In this document: piece by piece, positions 24,844 to 34,656 of the stretch
Layout: every line of letters begins with the position of its first letter
How positions within the stretch are numbered: position 1 is the first letter of the stretch
NCBI GenBank assembly: GCA_016931415.1
Contig: JAFGEW010000111.1
Span: forward strand, 1 to 55,760
Length of the DNA stretch: 55,760 bases
DNA from: Verrucomicrobiota bacterium
Lineage (GTDB): Bacteria; Auribacterota; JABMQX01; JAFGEW01
Reading direction: 5' to 3'
Program-made: the position numbers and the translations under genes
Notes under the pieces: generated by a model
Told to the model about the DNA's origin: nothing
Seen by the model: only the letters and a program-made list of their open reading frames with translations
The model's database searches: none

Positions 24844-24850
24844 GAGCAAC

Positions 24851-25917
24851 GTGGCCGCACACACGCTGGGCGAGATTGCGGCGCGGACGGGCGGACGCCT
24901 GTTCGGCGACACCGCATGCCGGATCACCGGTGTGGCGGGGATCCGCGAGGCCGGCCCGGGCGACATCACGTTCGTGGCCAACCGCCGCTATGAGCGGGAC
25001 GTGGCGACGACGGGCGCGTCCGCGCTGATCGTGTCGGAAGAGATCAGCGTGCCCGAGGGGCGCAGCGGCATCGTGCACGCCAATCCGTCGCTCGCGTTCG
25101 CGCAGGTCGTCGAGCTGCTTTTCCCGTCGCCGGCACGTCCGGAGCCGGGCGTGCACGCGGGGGCTGTGGTTGACCCGACAGCGTCGATCGGCGCCGACGT
25201 GTCGATCGGGCCGTTCGTGGTCGTCGAGGCAGGAGCCGTTGTCGGGACGCGCACGGTGCTCGCGCCGTTCGTCTACGTGGGAGCCGAGGCGCGGGTTGGC
25301 GCCGACTGCCTGCTCTATCCGCACGTATCCGTGCGGGAGAGGTGCGTCCTCGGCGACCGCGTGATCGCGCATTGCGGCGCGGTGATCGGGTCGGACGGCT
25401 ACGGGTATGTTCAGATCGGGACGCGTCACCAGAAGATCCCCCAGACGGGCATTGTCGAGATCGGCGACGACGTCGAGATCGGCGCCAACGTGTGCATCGA
25501 CCGGGCGCGGTTCGACAGGACAATCATCGGGCGCGGGACGAAGATTGACAACCTCGTGCAGGTCGCCCACAATGTCCGTGTGGGAGAGGACTGTCTCCTT
25601 ATTGCGCAGGCAGGCATCGCGGGCAGCGCCGAAATCGGTAAGAGCGCAGTGCTCGCGGGCCAGTCGGGCGTCGCCGGCCATATCCGCATCGGCGACGGGG
25701 CGATCGTGACCGGACAGGCCGGCGCGACCAAGAACGTGCCGGCGGGCGCGGTGGTTTCGGGCATGCCGGCGCGGCCTCACGCCCAGCACCTGCGGACGTT
25801 GGCGGCCCTCGACGAGATCGAGGTGTGGATGCGCACGGTGCGCGCGCTCGAGCAGCGTGTCGCCGACCTCGAGAAGGCGCTGTATCGATCGGGCGAGACC
25901 CCGGAGTCGACGACATA

Positions 25918-25918
<1 letters not shown>
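24851..25918 (+). CDS. lpxD: UDP-3-O-acylglucosamine N-acyltransferase
   Basis: Adds the second acyl chain to UDP-3-O-acyl-glucosamine in lipid A synthesis. 355 residues: an N-terminal uridine-binding domain (ITGVAGIREAGPGDITFVANRRYERDV, residues 22-48), then a left-handed beta helix of hexapeptide repeats (about 100-300) with the catalytic His in LVQVAHNVRVGEDC, and a C-terminal helix (VRALEQRVADLEKALYR). Start GTG 24851 has AGGAG 4 bases upstream. The TAG stop overlaps the GTG start of lpxC-fabZ by one base (TAGTG). Confidence 0.96.
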
Positions 25919-27234
<1,316 letters not shown>

Positions 27235-27236
27235 CG

Positions 27237-28019
27237 ATGGCCCCCAAGACGCTTATTCATGCCACGGCCGTGATCGATCCGGCCGCCGAGCTCGATGAAG
27301 GTGTCGAGGTTGGCCCCTACGCGGTCATCGGCCCCCACGTGTGCATCGGCGCCGGCACGAAGATCTACCCGCATGCCGTCATCGATGGGCGCACGACGAT
27401 CGGGGCGCGTTGCGAGATTTTCCCCGGCGCGACGATCGGCCTGCGCTGCCAGGACCTGAAGTTCCGCGGCGAGAAGACCTCGGTGCGCATCGGCGATGAG
27501 ACGACGATCCGCGAGTGCGTCACGATCAACTCGAGCACAGGTGAGGGGAGCGCGACGGTCGTTGGGAGCAGGTGTTTGCTGATGGCCTACTGCCACGTGG
27601 CGCACAACTGCACGCTGGGTGATGATGTGATCATGGCCAACGTCGCGTCGCTCGCCGGCCACATCACAATCGAGGACAAAGCGATCCTGAGCGGCCTGGC
27701 GGGTGTGCACCAATTCGTGCGGATCGGCACGATGTCGATGACGGGCGGCGCCTCGAAGGTGAACCAGGACGTGCCGCCGTACGCGCTGAGCGACGGCAAC
27801 CCGTGCCGCGTGCGCGGCGTCAACGCCATCGGGCTCAAACGGCGCGGTGTGGTGCAGGAGACGCGTGAGGCCCTGCACCATGCGTTCAAGGTGCTGTTTT
27901 TCGACGGGCACCCGATGACCCGCGCCATCGAACTCCTCGACGCCGAGGGGCCGCACGCGCCTGAGGTCGCGCACCTCATCGAGTTCTGCCGCGCCTCCGA
28001 GCGCGGCATCGGCCACTAG
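27237..28019 (+). CDS. lpxA: Acyl-ACP--UDP-N-acetylglucosamine O-acyltransferase
   Basis: First step of lipid A synthesis. 260 residues, normal length. A left-handed beta helix of hexapeptides occupies residues 5-185 (IHATAVIDPAAELDEGVEVGPYAVIGP), with the catalytic His in LLMAYCHVAHNCTLGDDVIMAN near residue 122 and GLAGVHQFVRIGTMSMTGGASKV near residue 160. The helical C-terminal domain (LKRRGVVQETREALHHAFKVLF) follows. ATG 27237 is 2 bases after the lpxC-fabZ stop, and lpxI begins 2 bases after its own stop, so the four genes are translated from one message. Confidence 0.96.
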   Translation: MAPKTLIHATAVIDPAAELDEGVEVGPYAVIGPHVCIGAGTKIYPHAVIDGRTTIGARCEIFPGATIGLRCQDLKFRGEKTSVRIGDETTIRECVTINSSTGEGSATVVGSRCLLMAYCHVAHNCTLGDDVIMANVASLAGHITIEDKAILSGLAGVHQFVRIGTMSMTGGASKVNQDVPPYALSDGNPCRVRGVNAIGLKRRGVVQETREALHHAFKVLFFDGHPMTRAIELLDAEGPHAPEVAHLIEFCRASERGIGH

Positions 28020-28021
28020 CC

Positions 28022-28846
28022 ATGCCGACGCTGGGCCTTATCGCCGGCAACGGCCGCCTCCCGTTTCTGGTGGCCCGGGCCTACAAGGAGCAGCCCGGCC
28101 ACCGCGTTGTCGCCGTCGGGTTCAAGGGCGATACGGACCCCTCGCTCGCCGAATTCGTAGACGAGTTTGCCTGGATCGGCGTCGGCCAGCTCGGGCGGCT
28201 CATCCGGCACTTCAAGGCGGCGGGTGCCGAGGAGGCTGTCATGGCCGGGCAGATTACGCCGGCACGGCTCTTCTCCAAGATCGCTTTCGACGTGCGCGGC
28301 CTCAAGGTGTACGCCGGGCTCAAGGACCGCAAGGCGGACACGATCTTTGCCGCCGTCGCGCGTGAGCTGGACAAGGACAGCATCCGGCTCGTCGAGTCTA
28401 CGCGCTACCTCGACGAGCACCTACCGGCCGAGGGCGTGCTGACCAAGCGGCAACCGGCGCACCAGCAGCTCGAGGACGTTGCGTTCGGCGCTGGGATCGC
28501 GCGCGAGCTGGGGCGGCTCGACGTCGGCCAGGCAGTCGTGGTCAAGGACCGCGCGGTCGTGGCCGTCGAGGCGATCGAGGGCACAAACGAGACGATCGCG
28601 CGCGGCGGCCGGCTCGGGGGCGCAGGCGTCGTTGTTGTCAAGATGGCCAAGCCGGATCAGGATCTCCGCTTCGACGTGCCCGTGATCGGCCCGAAAACGA
28701 TCGAGGCAATGGTCGAGGCCAAGGCCGCGCTGATCGCCATCGAGGCCAAACGCACGTTCCTCGTCGAGGAGAAGGCGACGCTCGCCGCGGCCGACGCGGC
28801 CGGCATCTGCGTTATGGCGATCCCCGCCGAGTTCTCAACGGGGTGA
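28022..28846 (+). CDS. lpxI: UDP-2,3-diacylglucosamine pyrophosphatase LpxI (DUF1009)
   Basis: Hydrolyses UDP-2,3-diacylglucosamine to lipid X, the step done by LpxH in Escherichia coli. 274 residues. N-terminal domain: GLIAGNGRLPFLVARAY, FAWIGVGQLGRLIRHFKAAGAEEAVMAGQI. C-terminal domain: QLEDVAFGAGIARELGRLDVGQAVVVKDRAVVAVEAIEGTNETI and GGVVVVKMAKPDQDLRFDVPVIGPKTIE-type segments, with the family's conserved acidic residues visible. Last gene of the lpxD-lpxC/fabZ-lpxA-lpxI run. lpxB and lpxK are not in the window. Confidence 0.95.
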   Translation: MPTLGLIAGNGRLPFLVARAYKEQPGHRVVAVGFKGDTDPSLAEFVDEFAWIGVGQLGRLIRHFKAAGAEEAVMAGQITPARLFSKIAFDVRGLKVYAGLKDRKADTIFAAVARELDKDSIRLVESTRYLDEHLPAEGVLTKRQPAHQQLEDVAFGAGIARELGRLDVGQAVVVKDRAVVAVEAIEGTNETIARGGRLGGAGVVVVKMAKPDQDLRFDVPVIGPKTIEAMVEAKAALIAIEAKRTFLVEEKATLAAADAAGICVMAIPAEFSTG

Positions 28847-28924
28847 GTGTGGAGGCTGTTTGTCGGCTCGGCGTCGTTTCTGTTTCGTCGATTCGGTGCG
28901 CAGGGCGGGAAGGAGCGTTCGACA

Positions 28925-29326
28925 GTGGAAATCAGAGTGAGCTTCCCCGGTGGCAAGCGAGTCGACGCGGAACTGGAGGGCACGGGGTTTGTTGTCCGGA
29001 CCGACCAGGCGCGCGACAGCGGTGGTGATGGCGCCGCGCCCGAGCCGTATCAGCTCTTCCTTGCCTCGATCGCGACGTGCGCGGGTATCTATGTGCTGAG
29101 CTTCTGCCAGGAACGTGGACTTCCAGCCGACGCCGTCACACTCGTGCAGCGTCACGACTACGACGACTCGGGCAAGAAGCTTACGAAGGTCAAGATCACG
29201 CTCGACGTGGCCGCCGAGTTCCCCGAGAAGTATCGACGCGCCCTTGTCCGCGCGGTGAACCTGTGCGCCGTCAAGCGCGCTCTCGCCGACCCGCCCCAGT
29301 TCGAGGTCGAAGTCAGACACGCCTGA
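28925..29326 (+). CDS. OsmC/Ohr family protein
   Basis: Members are small thiol peroxidases against organic hydroperoxides. 133 residues from the chosen start. The first conserved Cys lies in [23 protein letters not shown] (about residues 42-64), preceding the long central helix, and the second in [15 protein letters not shown] near residue 115. GTG 28925 has AAGGAG 9 bases upstream (28910-28915). The frame is open to a GTG at 28847, which would add 26 residues of poor family fit. It lies between the lipid A run and the nickel operon and may be transcribed with the former. The exact peroxide substrate is not predictable. Confidence 0.8.
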   Translation: MEIRVSFPGGKRVDAELEGTGFVVRTDQARDSGGDGAAPEPYQLFLASIATCAGIYVLSFCQERGLPADAVTLVQRHDYDDSGKKLTKVKITLDVAAEFPEKYRRALVRAVNLCAVKRALADPPQFEVEVRHA

Positions 29327-29363
29327 TTGTGCAACGTGCCGTCCAACTAGAGTGGGAAAAGGC

Positions 29364-29401
29364 TTGCGCGGACGGTAGCACGCCGTGGATAATCGTGCTA
29401 C
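29364..29401 (+). promoter_or_regulatory. Probable nik promoter with overlapping perfect inverted repeat (operator)
   Basis: TTGCGC (29364-29369), 18 bases, GATAAT (29388-29393, 5/6) forms a plausible promoter 44 bases before the nikK start. GTAGCACG (29375-29382) and CGTGCTAC (29394-29401) are perfect 8-base inverted arms with 11 bases between, covering the spacer and flanking the -10. The 27-base span resembles the size of NikR operators, although the arm sequence differs from the Escherichia coli GTATGA/TCATAC. A metal-responsive repressor bound here would block the polymerase. Confidence 0.55.
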
Positions 29402-29436
29402 ATGTCAAGATCCAAGCAGACAGGAGGAACCAGCGA

Positions 29437-30225
29437 GTGAATACCCCACAGAGCGGACAAACCCGGATGCTCGTCCTTGCGCTTATCGTGCTCGTTGCGC
29501 TGGCCGTTCCGGCGCTGGCGCATTTCCAGATGATCGTGCCGTCGAAGGTGGTCGTTGAGCGGCCCGAGGCGGTCACGCTCGACGTGCTGTTCAACCATCC
29601 GATGGAAGGCCACGTGATGGACATGGCCAAGCCGAAGGCGTTCGGTGTGGTCATCAAAGGCGGCGAGCCGGTCAATCTGCTTGGGACGCTGCAGGAGAAG
29701 GAGGTCGGCGGGCACTCGACGTGGACGACAAGCTACCGCATTCAGCGGCCCGGCGACCACGTGTTCTTCGTTGAGCCGGAGCCGTACTGGGAGCCGGCCG
29801 AGGACTGCTACATCATTCATTGCACCAAGGTCATCGTGAACGCGATGGGTCTCGAGGAGGGCTGGGATGCCGAACTGGGGCTGAAGGCCGAGATCGTCCC
29901 GCTCGTGCGGCCGTACGGATTGTGGGCGGGCAACGTGTTCCGCGGCATCGTGAAGGTCGGCGGCGAGGCCGTGCCGTTCGCCGAGATCGAGGTTGAGTAC
30001 TACAACGAACCGGGCAAGACGCCGGTCAAGACGCCGACACCCGCGCACGTGACGCAGGTCATCAAGGCGAACGGGCAGGGCGAGTTTACCTACGCCATGC
30101 CGCGGGCGGGCTGGTGGGGCTTTGCCGCGCTGGCCGAGGCGGACTTTACGATCGACCGCGACGGCGAGGCGAAGTCCGTCGAGCTCGGCGCAGTCATGTG
30201 GGTCCACAGCGACGAGATGGAGTAG
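29437..30225 (+). CDS. nikK: NikK-like periplasmic protein (DUF4198), nickel ECF transporter accessory
   Basis: A secreted or membrane-tethered metal-binding partner of ECF nickel transporters. 262 residues. The signal sequence spans about 11-31 ([18 protein letters not shown]) and is followed directly by [12 protein letters not shown], a His near the mature N-terminus as in the family. The DUF4198 core shows [18 protein letters not shown], a likely metal-binding His/Met segment, [24 protein letters not shown], and the C-terminal [21 protein letters not shown] 29437 has AGGAGG 9 bases upstream. It is first of five genes in the order nikK-M-L-Q-O. A cobalt system is possible but DUF4198 with NikL favours nickel. 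Confidence 0.85.
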   Translation: MNTPQSGQTRMLVLALIVLVALAVPALAHFQMIVPSKVVVERPEAVTLDVLFNHPMEGHVMDMAKPKAFGVVIKGGEPVNLLGTLQEKEVGGHSTWTTSYRIQRPGDHVFFVEPEPYWEPAEDCYIIHCTKVIVNAMGLEEGWDAELGLKAEIVPLVRPYGLWAGNVFRGIVKVGGEAVPFAEIEVEYYNEPGKTPVKTPTPAHVTQVIKANGQGEFTYAMPRAGWWGFAALAEADFTIDRDGEAKSVELGAVMWVHSDEME

Positions 30226-30233
30226 GCGAGCGC

Positions 30234-30857
30234 GTGCATATCGGGGATGGCATAGTCACGGCGCCCGTGCTCGCGGTGGGCACGGCGGTAGCCATGGTCG
30301 GTACGGCAGTGGGGCTGCGCACGCTGCGGGAGGAGCAGATCCCGCAGGCAGGCGTGATGGCGGCCGTGTTCTTCGTCGGGTCGCTTGTCCACGTGCCGGT
30401 GGGGCTGTCGTCGGTGCATCTAGTGCTCAACGGGCTCGCGGGTCTGCTCCTGGGGTGGGCGGCCTTTCCGGCGCTGCTCGTGGGGCTGTTTTTGCAGGCG
30501 GCGCTGTTCGGCTATGGGGGACTGACGACGCTCGGCGTGAACACGGCCGCGATGACGCTGCCGGGCGTTCTGTGTGCTCTGGCTTTCCGGCCCATGGTCC
30601 GGCGTGGTAGTGTACTCGGCAGTGCGGGCGGGTTCTGCGTGGGCGGGCTGTCGGTGCTGATGAGCGGGCTGTTCGTTGCGGCGGCGCTCGTGGCTTCGGG
30701 CGGCGTGTTCCAGGAAGCTGCGGCCGTTCTGGTCGTGGGACACATCCCGGTGATGATCATCGAGGGCGTCATCTGCGCGCTGTGCATCGGCTACCTGCGC
30801 CACGTGCGACCACAGATGCTTCCGGGTTTGAGAAGCGAGGTTTTCGATCGTGCGTAG
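30234..30857 (+). CDS. nikM: NikM/CbiM family substrate-binding membrane subunit of ECF transporter
   Basis: The S component that binds Ni2+ or Co2+. 207 residues with about six to seven hydrophobic helices. The start is GTG, giving Met-His-Ile-Gly-Asp-Gly; in this family the mature N-terminal Met-His is itself a metal ligand, so this start is favoured over longer frames. A further family segment is VHVPVGLSSVHLVLNGLAGLLLGWAAFPAL (about residues 45-75) with conserved histidines, and LFGYGGLTTLGVNTAAMTLPG. It starts 8 bases after nikK and overlaps nikL by 8 bases. Confidence 0.92.
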   Translation: MHIGDGIVTAPVLAVGTAVAMVGTAVGLRTLREEQIPQAGVMAAVFFVGSLVHVPVGLSSVHLVLNGLAGLLLGWAAFPALLVGLFLQAALFGYGGLTTLGVNTAAMTLPGVLCALAFRPMVRRGSVLGSAGGFCVGGLSVLMSGLFVAAALVASGGVFQEAAAVLVVGHIPVMIIEGVICALCIGYLRHVRPQMLPGLRSEVFDRA

Positions 30858-31512
30858 GATCATGCAACGTCTGTTCATCGGGTCAGCGCTTGTCTGCCTC
30901 TTGGCGCTTGTGCCGCGTGTGGCGGCGGCGCACAGGCTGAACGTCTTTGCCTACGTTGAAGGCAGTGACGTCGTGGTCGAGGCCTACTTCAGCGACAGCA
31001 GAGTTGCCCGGGGTGCCGTTGTCGAGGCTTACGACGCAGCCGGATCGGTTGTTGTCACAGTGGAGACGGGGGCCGATGGGACATGCCGGTTTCCCGTGCC
31101 GGACGTTGCCGGCGGGCTTCGCGTTGTTGCCTCGACGGGCGAAGGCCACCGCGGCGAGTATTCGATGACCGCGGAGGAACTCGGCGGCGCGCCGCCGTCC
31201 AGCGGCGATGCCAGCGCCGGGGTAAGCGCCGTTACGCCTGCGACCGACAGCGCTGCGGGGACACGCCCTAGCGGAGGCCGTGACTGCGACGAGATCGCCG
31301 TGCGGTTGGATCGCATTGAGGCGGCGCTGCGCAACGTGCATCGACAGCTTGCCGAGCTCCGCAGACCGCGGGCCGGACCGTCGTTCGAGCGCGTATTGGC
31401 GGGCCTGGGGTGCATCGTCGGTATGACTGGTGCCGCGATGTTCGTAGCTGCAGCGCACAAGACGAGGAGGGCCGCTCGATTCTGCAGCGGCTCGACCACA
31501 CGCGCAGGGTGA
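30850..31512 (+). CDS. nikL: NikL-like membrane protein of nickel ECF transporter
   Basis: 220 residues. A signal peptide ends in ...VPRVAAAHRLNVFAYVEGSDVVVEAYFSD; the AHRLNVFAY start of the mature chain is characteristic of NikL/CbiL-type proteins, again with a His near the N-terminus. A beta-sandwich domain (residues 27-95) is followed by a Ser/Ala/Thr linker, a helix with ALRNVHRQLAELRR, and a C-terminal transmembrane segment (LAGLGCIVGMTGAAMFVAAA, about 178-199). GTG 30850 has GAGG 9 bases upstream; ATG 30862 is the alternative. The gene overlaps nikM and is 1 base before nikQ. Confidence 0.82.
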   Translation: MRRIMQRLFIGSALVCLLALVPRVAAAHRLNVFAYVEGSDVVVEAYFSDSRVARGAVVEAYDAAGSVVVTVETGADGTCRFPVPDVAGGLRVVASTGEGHRGEYSMTAEELGGAPPSSGDASAGVSAVTPATDSAAGTRPSGGRDCDEIAVRLDRIEAALRNVHRQLAELRRPRAGPSFERVLAGLGCIVGMTGAAMFVAAAHKTRRAARFCSGSTTRAG

Positions 31513-31513
31513 A

Positions 31514-32272
31514 ATGCGGGAGCCGTGTTCTCAGGGCGATTCGATCATGCACCGGCTCGATGCACGGGCGAAGCTGGGTGCCGCCGTGATCTACGCGTTT
31601 TCCGTCGCCTTGATCGGCGACCTGCGGGCGCTCGCGTTGGCGCTCGTGTTCTCGGCGGGCCTGATCCTCGTTGCGCGCCTCGACGGTCGAGCACTCGTGC
31701 GGCGGCTCCTCGTCGTCAACGCGCTCGTCGCGTTTCTGTGGTTGTTCCTGCCGTGGTCGGTGCCGGGGCGAGTGCTCTTTGAGTGGGGCAGGCTGCGCGT
31801 GACACACGAGGGTGTGCTCTTTGCCCTGCGTGTGACGCTGCGGTGCAACGCGATCGTCGGGGCGCTCGTGCCGCTGCTCGCGACGGCGCGTCTCGTCGAG
31901 CTTTCGCATGCGCTTCGGAGCGTGCGCGTTCCGGCGAAGCTTGTCGCCGTGCTGCTTCTGTGCATCCGGTATGTGCAGGTGATTGTGGACGAGCGTTCCC
32001 GCCTGACAGACGCGATGAAAGTGCGCGGTTTCAGGCCGGGAACGAATCGTCATACGTACCGGACCTACGCGAACATGCTTGGCGCGCTGCTTGTGCGAAG
32101 CCACGACCGGGGGGAGCGCGTCTACGAGGCGATGGTGTGTCGCGGCTTCAGCGGCCGGTTCCCAACGCTGAAGGAACCGCGGCTGCGGGGCGTTGACGTG
32201 GTGGCGGTTGCGGCGGTCGTTCTGGTGACGACCATGTTGGTGGTGCTCGAATGGACGGCAATCACGCATTGA
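31514..32272 (+). CDS. nikQ: NikQ/CbiQ family ECF transporter transmembrane (T) component
   Basis: The membrane subunit coupling the ATPase to NikM. 252 residues. It opens with SQGDSIMHRLDARAKLGAAVIYAF, matching the family's GDSPLHRLDPRxKL, so ATG 31514 is preferred to 31547. Hydrophobic helices cover residues 20-130 and the end. The two coupling helices bear MKVRGFRPG (about 170) and AMVCRGFSGRFP (about 212), the Ala-Arg-Gly-type motifs that touch the ATPase. It follows nikL by 1 base and overlaps nikO by 22 bases. Confidence 0.92.
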   Translation: MREPCSQGDSIMHRLDARAKLGAAVIYAFSVALIGDLRALALALVFSAGLILVARLDGRALVRRLLVVNALVAFLWLFLPWSVPGRVLFEWGRLRVTHEGVLFALRVTLRCNAIVGALVPLLATARLVELSHALRSVRVPAKLVAVLLLCIRYVQVIVDERSRLTDAMKVRGFRPGTNRHTYRTYANMLGALLVRSHDRGERVYEAMVCRGFSGRFPTLKEPRLRGVDVVAVAAVVLVTTMLVVLEWTAITH

Positions 32273-33105
32273 TTCAGCTCGACGGCGTGCGCTTCGGCTA
32301 CCCGGGCCGGCCCGCATTGTTCGATGACCTGAACCTCGTCGTGCGCGACGGTGACCGGCTCGGCGTCGTTGGTGCGAACGGCAGCGGCAAGACGACGCTG
32401 TTCCACCTTGTCGTGGGCCTTCAGCGGCCGATCAGTGGGCACGTCCGCGCGTTCGGGTGCGAGGTGGTGCGGCGCGCCGACTACGACGCGGTACGGCGGC
32501 GCGTCGGCTTTCTATTCCAAGACTCCGACAACCAGTTGTTCTCGCCCACGGTTCGCGACGATGTGGCGTTCGGACCGCTTAACCTTGGGAAGTCGAGCGA
32601 GGATGCCGCGCGTATCGTCGCTGAGACGCTTGAGCGTCTTGGCCTGGCCGACTATGCGGACCGCATTTCGTATGATCTGTCGGGAGGCGAGAAGCGCCTC
32701 GTTGCATTGGCCACCGTCTTGGCGATGGACCCGGAGGTGCTTCTGCTCGATGAGCCGGCCAATGGGCTGGACCCAAGGGCAAGGGCTCATCTCGTTGAGC
32801 TGCTTGCCCGGATCGACGGCACGCAGGTGATCAGCTCGCACGACATGGAGTTTGTACGCGCAACGTGCCGGCGCGTCGTCGTGCTGGACACGGGCGTGCT
32901 TGTTGCGCAAGGCCCGACTGACGAGATCCTCGGCGACGCCAACCTCATGCTGCGGCACGGGCTCGAAGTGCCGTACTCGCTCGGGCTGCATGAGAAGCCG
33001 GGATACGATCACCATCACGGCGCCGGCACGAGCCACGGGCACGGCCACAGCACCGAGCACGACGCGCGGCAGCACGCGGCACTTCCGCGGGACACCATGT
33101 CGTGA
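32251..33105 (+). CDS. nikO: NikO/CbiO family ECF transporter ATPase with histidine-rich tail
   Basis: Powers nickel uptake. 284 residues. ABC motifs in order: Walker A GANGSGKTTLFH (about residues 40-51), Q-loop FLFQDSDNQLFSPTVRDDVAFGP, signature LSGGEKRLVALATVLA (about 143-158), Walker B VLLLDEPANGLDP, and H-loop VISSHDMEFV. After the fold ends, residues about 249-273 form a His-rich tail (DHHHGAGTSHGHGHSTEHD) absent from most CbiO proteins and suited to holding or sensing metal. It ends the operon and faces the secreted-protein gene tail to tail with no gap. Confidence 0.94.
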   Translation: MDGNHALIQLDGVRFGYPGRPALFDDLNLVVRDGDRLGVVGANGSGKTTLFHLVVGLQRPISGHVRAFGCEVVRRADYDAVRRRVGFLFQDSDNQLFSPTVRDDVAFGPLNLGKSSEDAARIVAETLERLGLADYADRISYDLSGGEKRLVALATVLAMDPEVLLLDEPANGLDPRARAHLVELLARIDGTQVISSHDMEFVRATCRRVVVLDTGVLVAQGPTDEILGDANLMLRHGLEVPYSLGLHEKPGYDHHHGAGTSHGHGHSTEHDARQHAALPRDTMS

Positions 33106-33954
33106 TCACTCTGCCTTGAGCGCGAAGTCCTTCACGGCCCACGTCTTTGCCCGGTCTGGGTGTCTTTCACGGATCTCGAAGGTGGTCATCTGCTCATCGT
33201 CAGTCAACCAGGGCGAGACAGGATAGATCAACTTGGACCCGTCTTCGCTTTCGTTGGTCCACGGCGCTTCATGCAGCGGCTCGTCCGACTGTGAGGTGCT
33301 GATCCAGAAGTCGAAGCGATGGCCGTCGGGGCCTCTGTCGCTTTCGACGTTGATGACCAGTCTTTCGTCCTCTTGGCCAATCGAAGCGATGTTCCAGTTC
33401 ACGCCGTCGGGGCTTGTGCCGCCGGCATCGACGGCGATCTCCTCGCCCTTGAGAAAGGCAACGCGCTTGTAGGATGAGCTGTCGTAGTACTTGATCGAGA
33501 GGCTGAGCGACTCCGTCGTCTCAGGCACCCACCAGAACACCTGGACGACGCCGATGGTGACGGACCATGATATCCCCATCTCATCGGCAAGCGGTGCCGC
33601 TTCGCACTCTTCGAGGGCGACATACTGCCCGGGTGTGACGAAATAGGCGACGCAGGGCACCAAGCCTTTCTGCGAAAGCATACCCTCGTCCTCGCCCCAC
33701 GTATAGGCGAGAGCCCCGTCGTCGTTTGTGGAGGTTGAGAACTTGCGATCAAGATCGATCCAGCCTTCGAGCATTTCGGTGCACTGCGTGACTTGATCGT
33801 CGGTGAGCTCCGGATTCCGACAAAGCATGGTATTCCCGTCGCGCACGGTGACGATGCCGTAGAGGAGGAAACTCGGCTCCTCAGCAGCCCAGAGCGGCAA
33901 GGCGATGCCGATGACGAAGGAGGCGAGAAGCAGGAACGAGATCAGGCGATACAT
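33106..33954 (-). CDS. Uncharacterised secreted protein
   Basis: 282 residues, not recognised. The N-terminus is a signal peptide (MYRLISFLLLASFVIGIALPLWAAEE, cleavage after WAA). The mature chain is acidic and probably beta-rich, with four Cys within the first half (LCRNPELTDDQVTQC, LVPCVAYF, LEECEAAP), which may form disulfides. A segment SLSIKYYDSSSYKRVAFLKGEEIAVDAGG and SDRGPDGHRFDFWIST suggest a lectin- or repeat-like fold, but nothing diagnostic. ATG 33954 is chosen for AAGGAG 7 bases upstream and the signal peptide; the frame is open upstream to 34089. It has its own promoter. Function unknown. Confidence 0.65.
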   Translation of the reverse strand: MYRLISFLLLASFVIGIALPLWAAEEPSFLLYGIVTVRDGNTMLCRNPELTDDQVTQCTEMLEGWIDLDRKFSTSTNDDGALAYTWGEDEGMLSQKGLVPCVAYFVTPGQYVALEECEAAPLADEMGISWSVTIGVVQVFWWVPETTESLSLSIKYYDSSSYKRVAFLKGEEIAVDAGGTSPDGVNWNIASIGQEDERLVINVESDRGPDGHRFDFWISTSQSDEPLHEAPWTNESEDGSKLIYPVSPWLTDDEQMTTFEIRERHPDRAKTWAVKDFALKAE

Positions 33955-34009
33955 GCGCAGACTCCTTTCCGACGGATAGAAGAACCTGTATCCTCCGATG
34001 AACCGCTCT

Positions 34010-34038
34010 TGTATATAGTCTTGTGCGGGGAAGGGCAA
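34010..34038 (-). promoter_or_regulatory. Putative promoter for the secreted-protein gene
   Basis: On the minus strand, TTGCCC (34038-34033), 17 bases, TATACA (34015-34010) lies 56 bases before the ATG at 33954. Each box matches 4/6. The position upstream of the signal-peptide start supports that start. Confidence 0.4.
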
Positions 34039-34122
34039 GTGGTTGCCACGCAGCACATATTCAACCAGGCGGCTCTGGCTGAAAACCATTGGTGGGACAG
34101 CATGACGCGAGGAGGCGAAGGG

Positions 34123-34656
34123 ATGCAGACGGTTGACAGGCAGACGGCGGTGACCTTGGCGTCGCCGTATCCTTACGTGCTTGCCACGACGGTGAGCAGC
34201 GGTGGTAAGCCAAACGCGATCGGGCTTGGCTGGTGGACGTTCGTTTCAGCCGCGCCACCGATGCTGGCGATCTCCGTCGGGCCGGGTCGCTATTCGCATG
34301 CGAACCTTGAGGAGTGCGGCGAGTTCGTGCTCTGTTTCCCGTCGGCCGGGCTTGCCAGGGCTGCGTGGATGGCGGGGAAGAAATCGGGGCGCAGCTTCGA
34401 CAAGTTCGGCCCGGGCGGGCTGGTCGCCGTTCCGTCGAAGCACGTCAAGCCGCCCATCATCGAGGGCTCGACAGCGGCGTTCGAGTGTCGTGTTGTCAAT
34501 CGCGTCACGGCGGGCGATCACACGATCTTCATCGCCGACATCCTCGAGGCGCACGGCTCGCCCGACAAAGTTGTCCATCTCTACTCGGTGCACTACACGC
34601 GCCTCGTCGGCATCGGCAGTGACGGCACGGCGGTTTTCGACCTCGCGCACGAGTGA
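34123..34656 (+). CDS. Flavin reductase-like domain protein
   Basis: 177 residues of the FMN-binding split-barrel (flavin reductase/DIM6-NTAB) family, which binds FMN and reduces flavin or acts in unknown redox steps. YPYVLATTVSSGGKPNAIGLGWWTFVSAAPPMLAISVGPGRYSHANLEECGEFVL-type elements cover residues 13-70, with the FMN-contacting SxxPP and N...I segments present, then ECRVVNRVTAGDHTIFIADILEAH near residue 125. ATG 34123 has AGGAGG 7 bases upstream, better than ATG 34102. The stop abuts the stop of addA on the other strand. Partner and substrate are not evident. Confidence 0.85.
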   Translation: MQTVDRQTAVTLASPYPYVLATTVSSGGKPNAIGLGWWTFVSAAPPMLAISVGPGRYSHANLEECGEFVLCFPSAGLARAAWMAGKKSGRSFDKFGPGGLVAVPSKHVKPPIIEGSTAAFECRVVNRVTAGDHTIFIADILEAHGSPDKVVHLYSVHYTRLVGIGSDGTAVFDLAHE

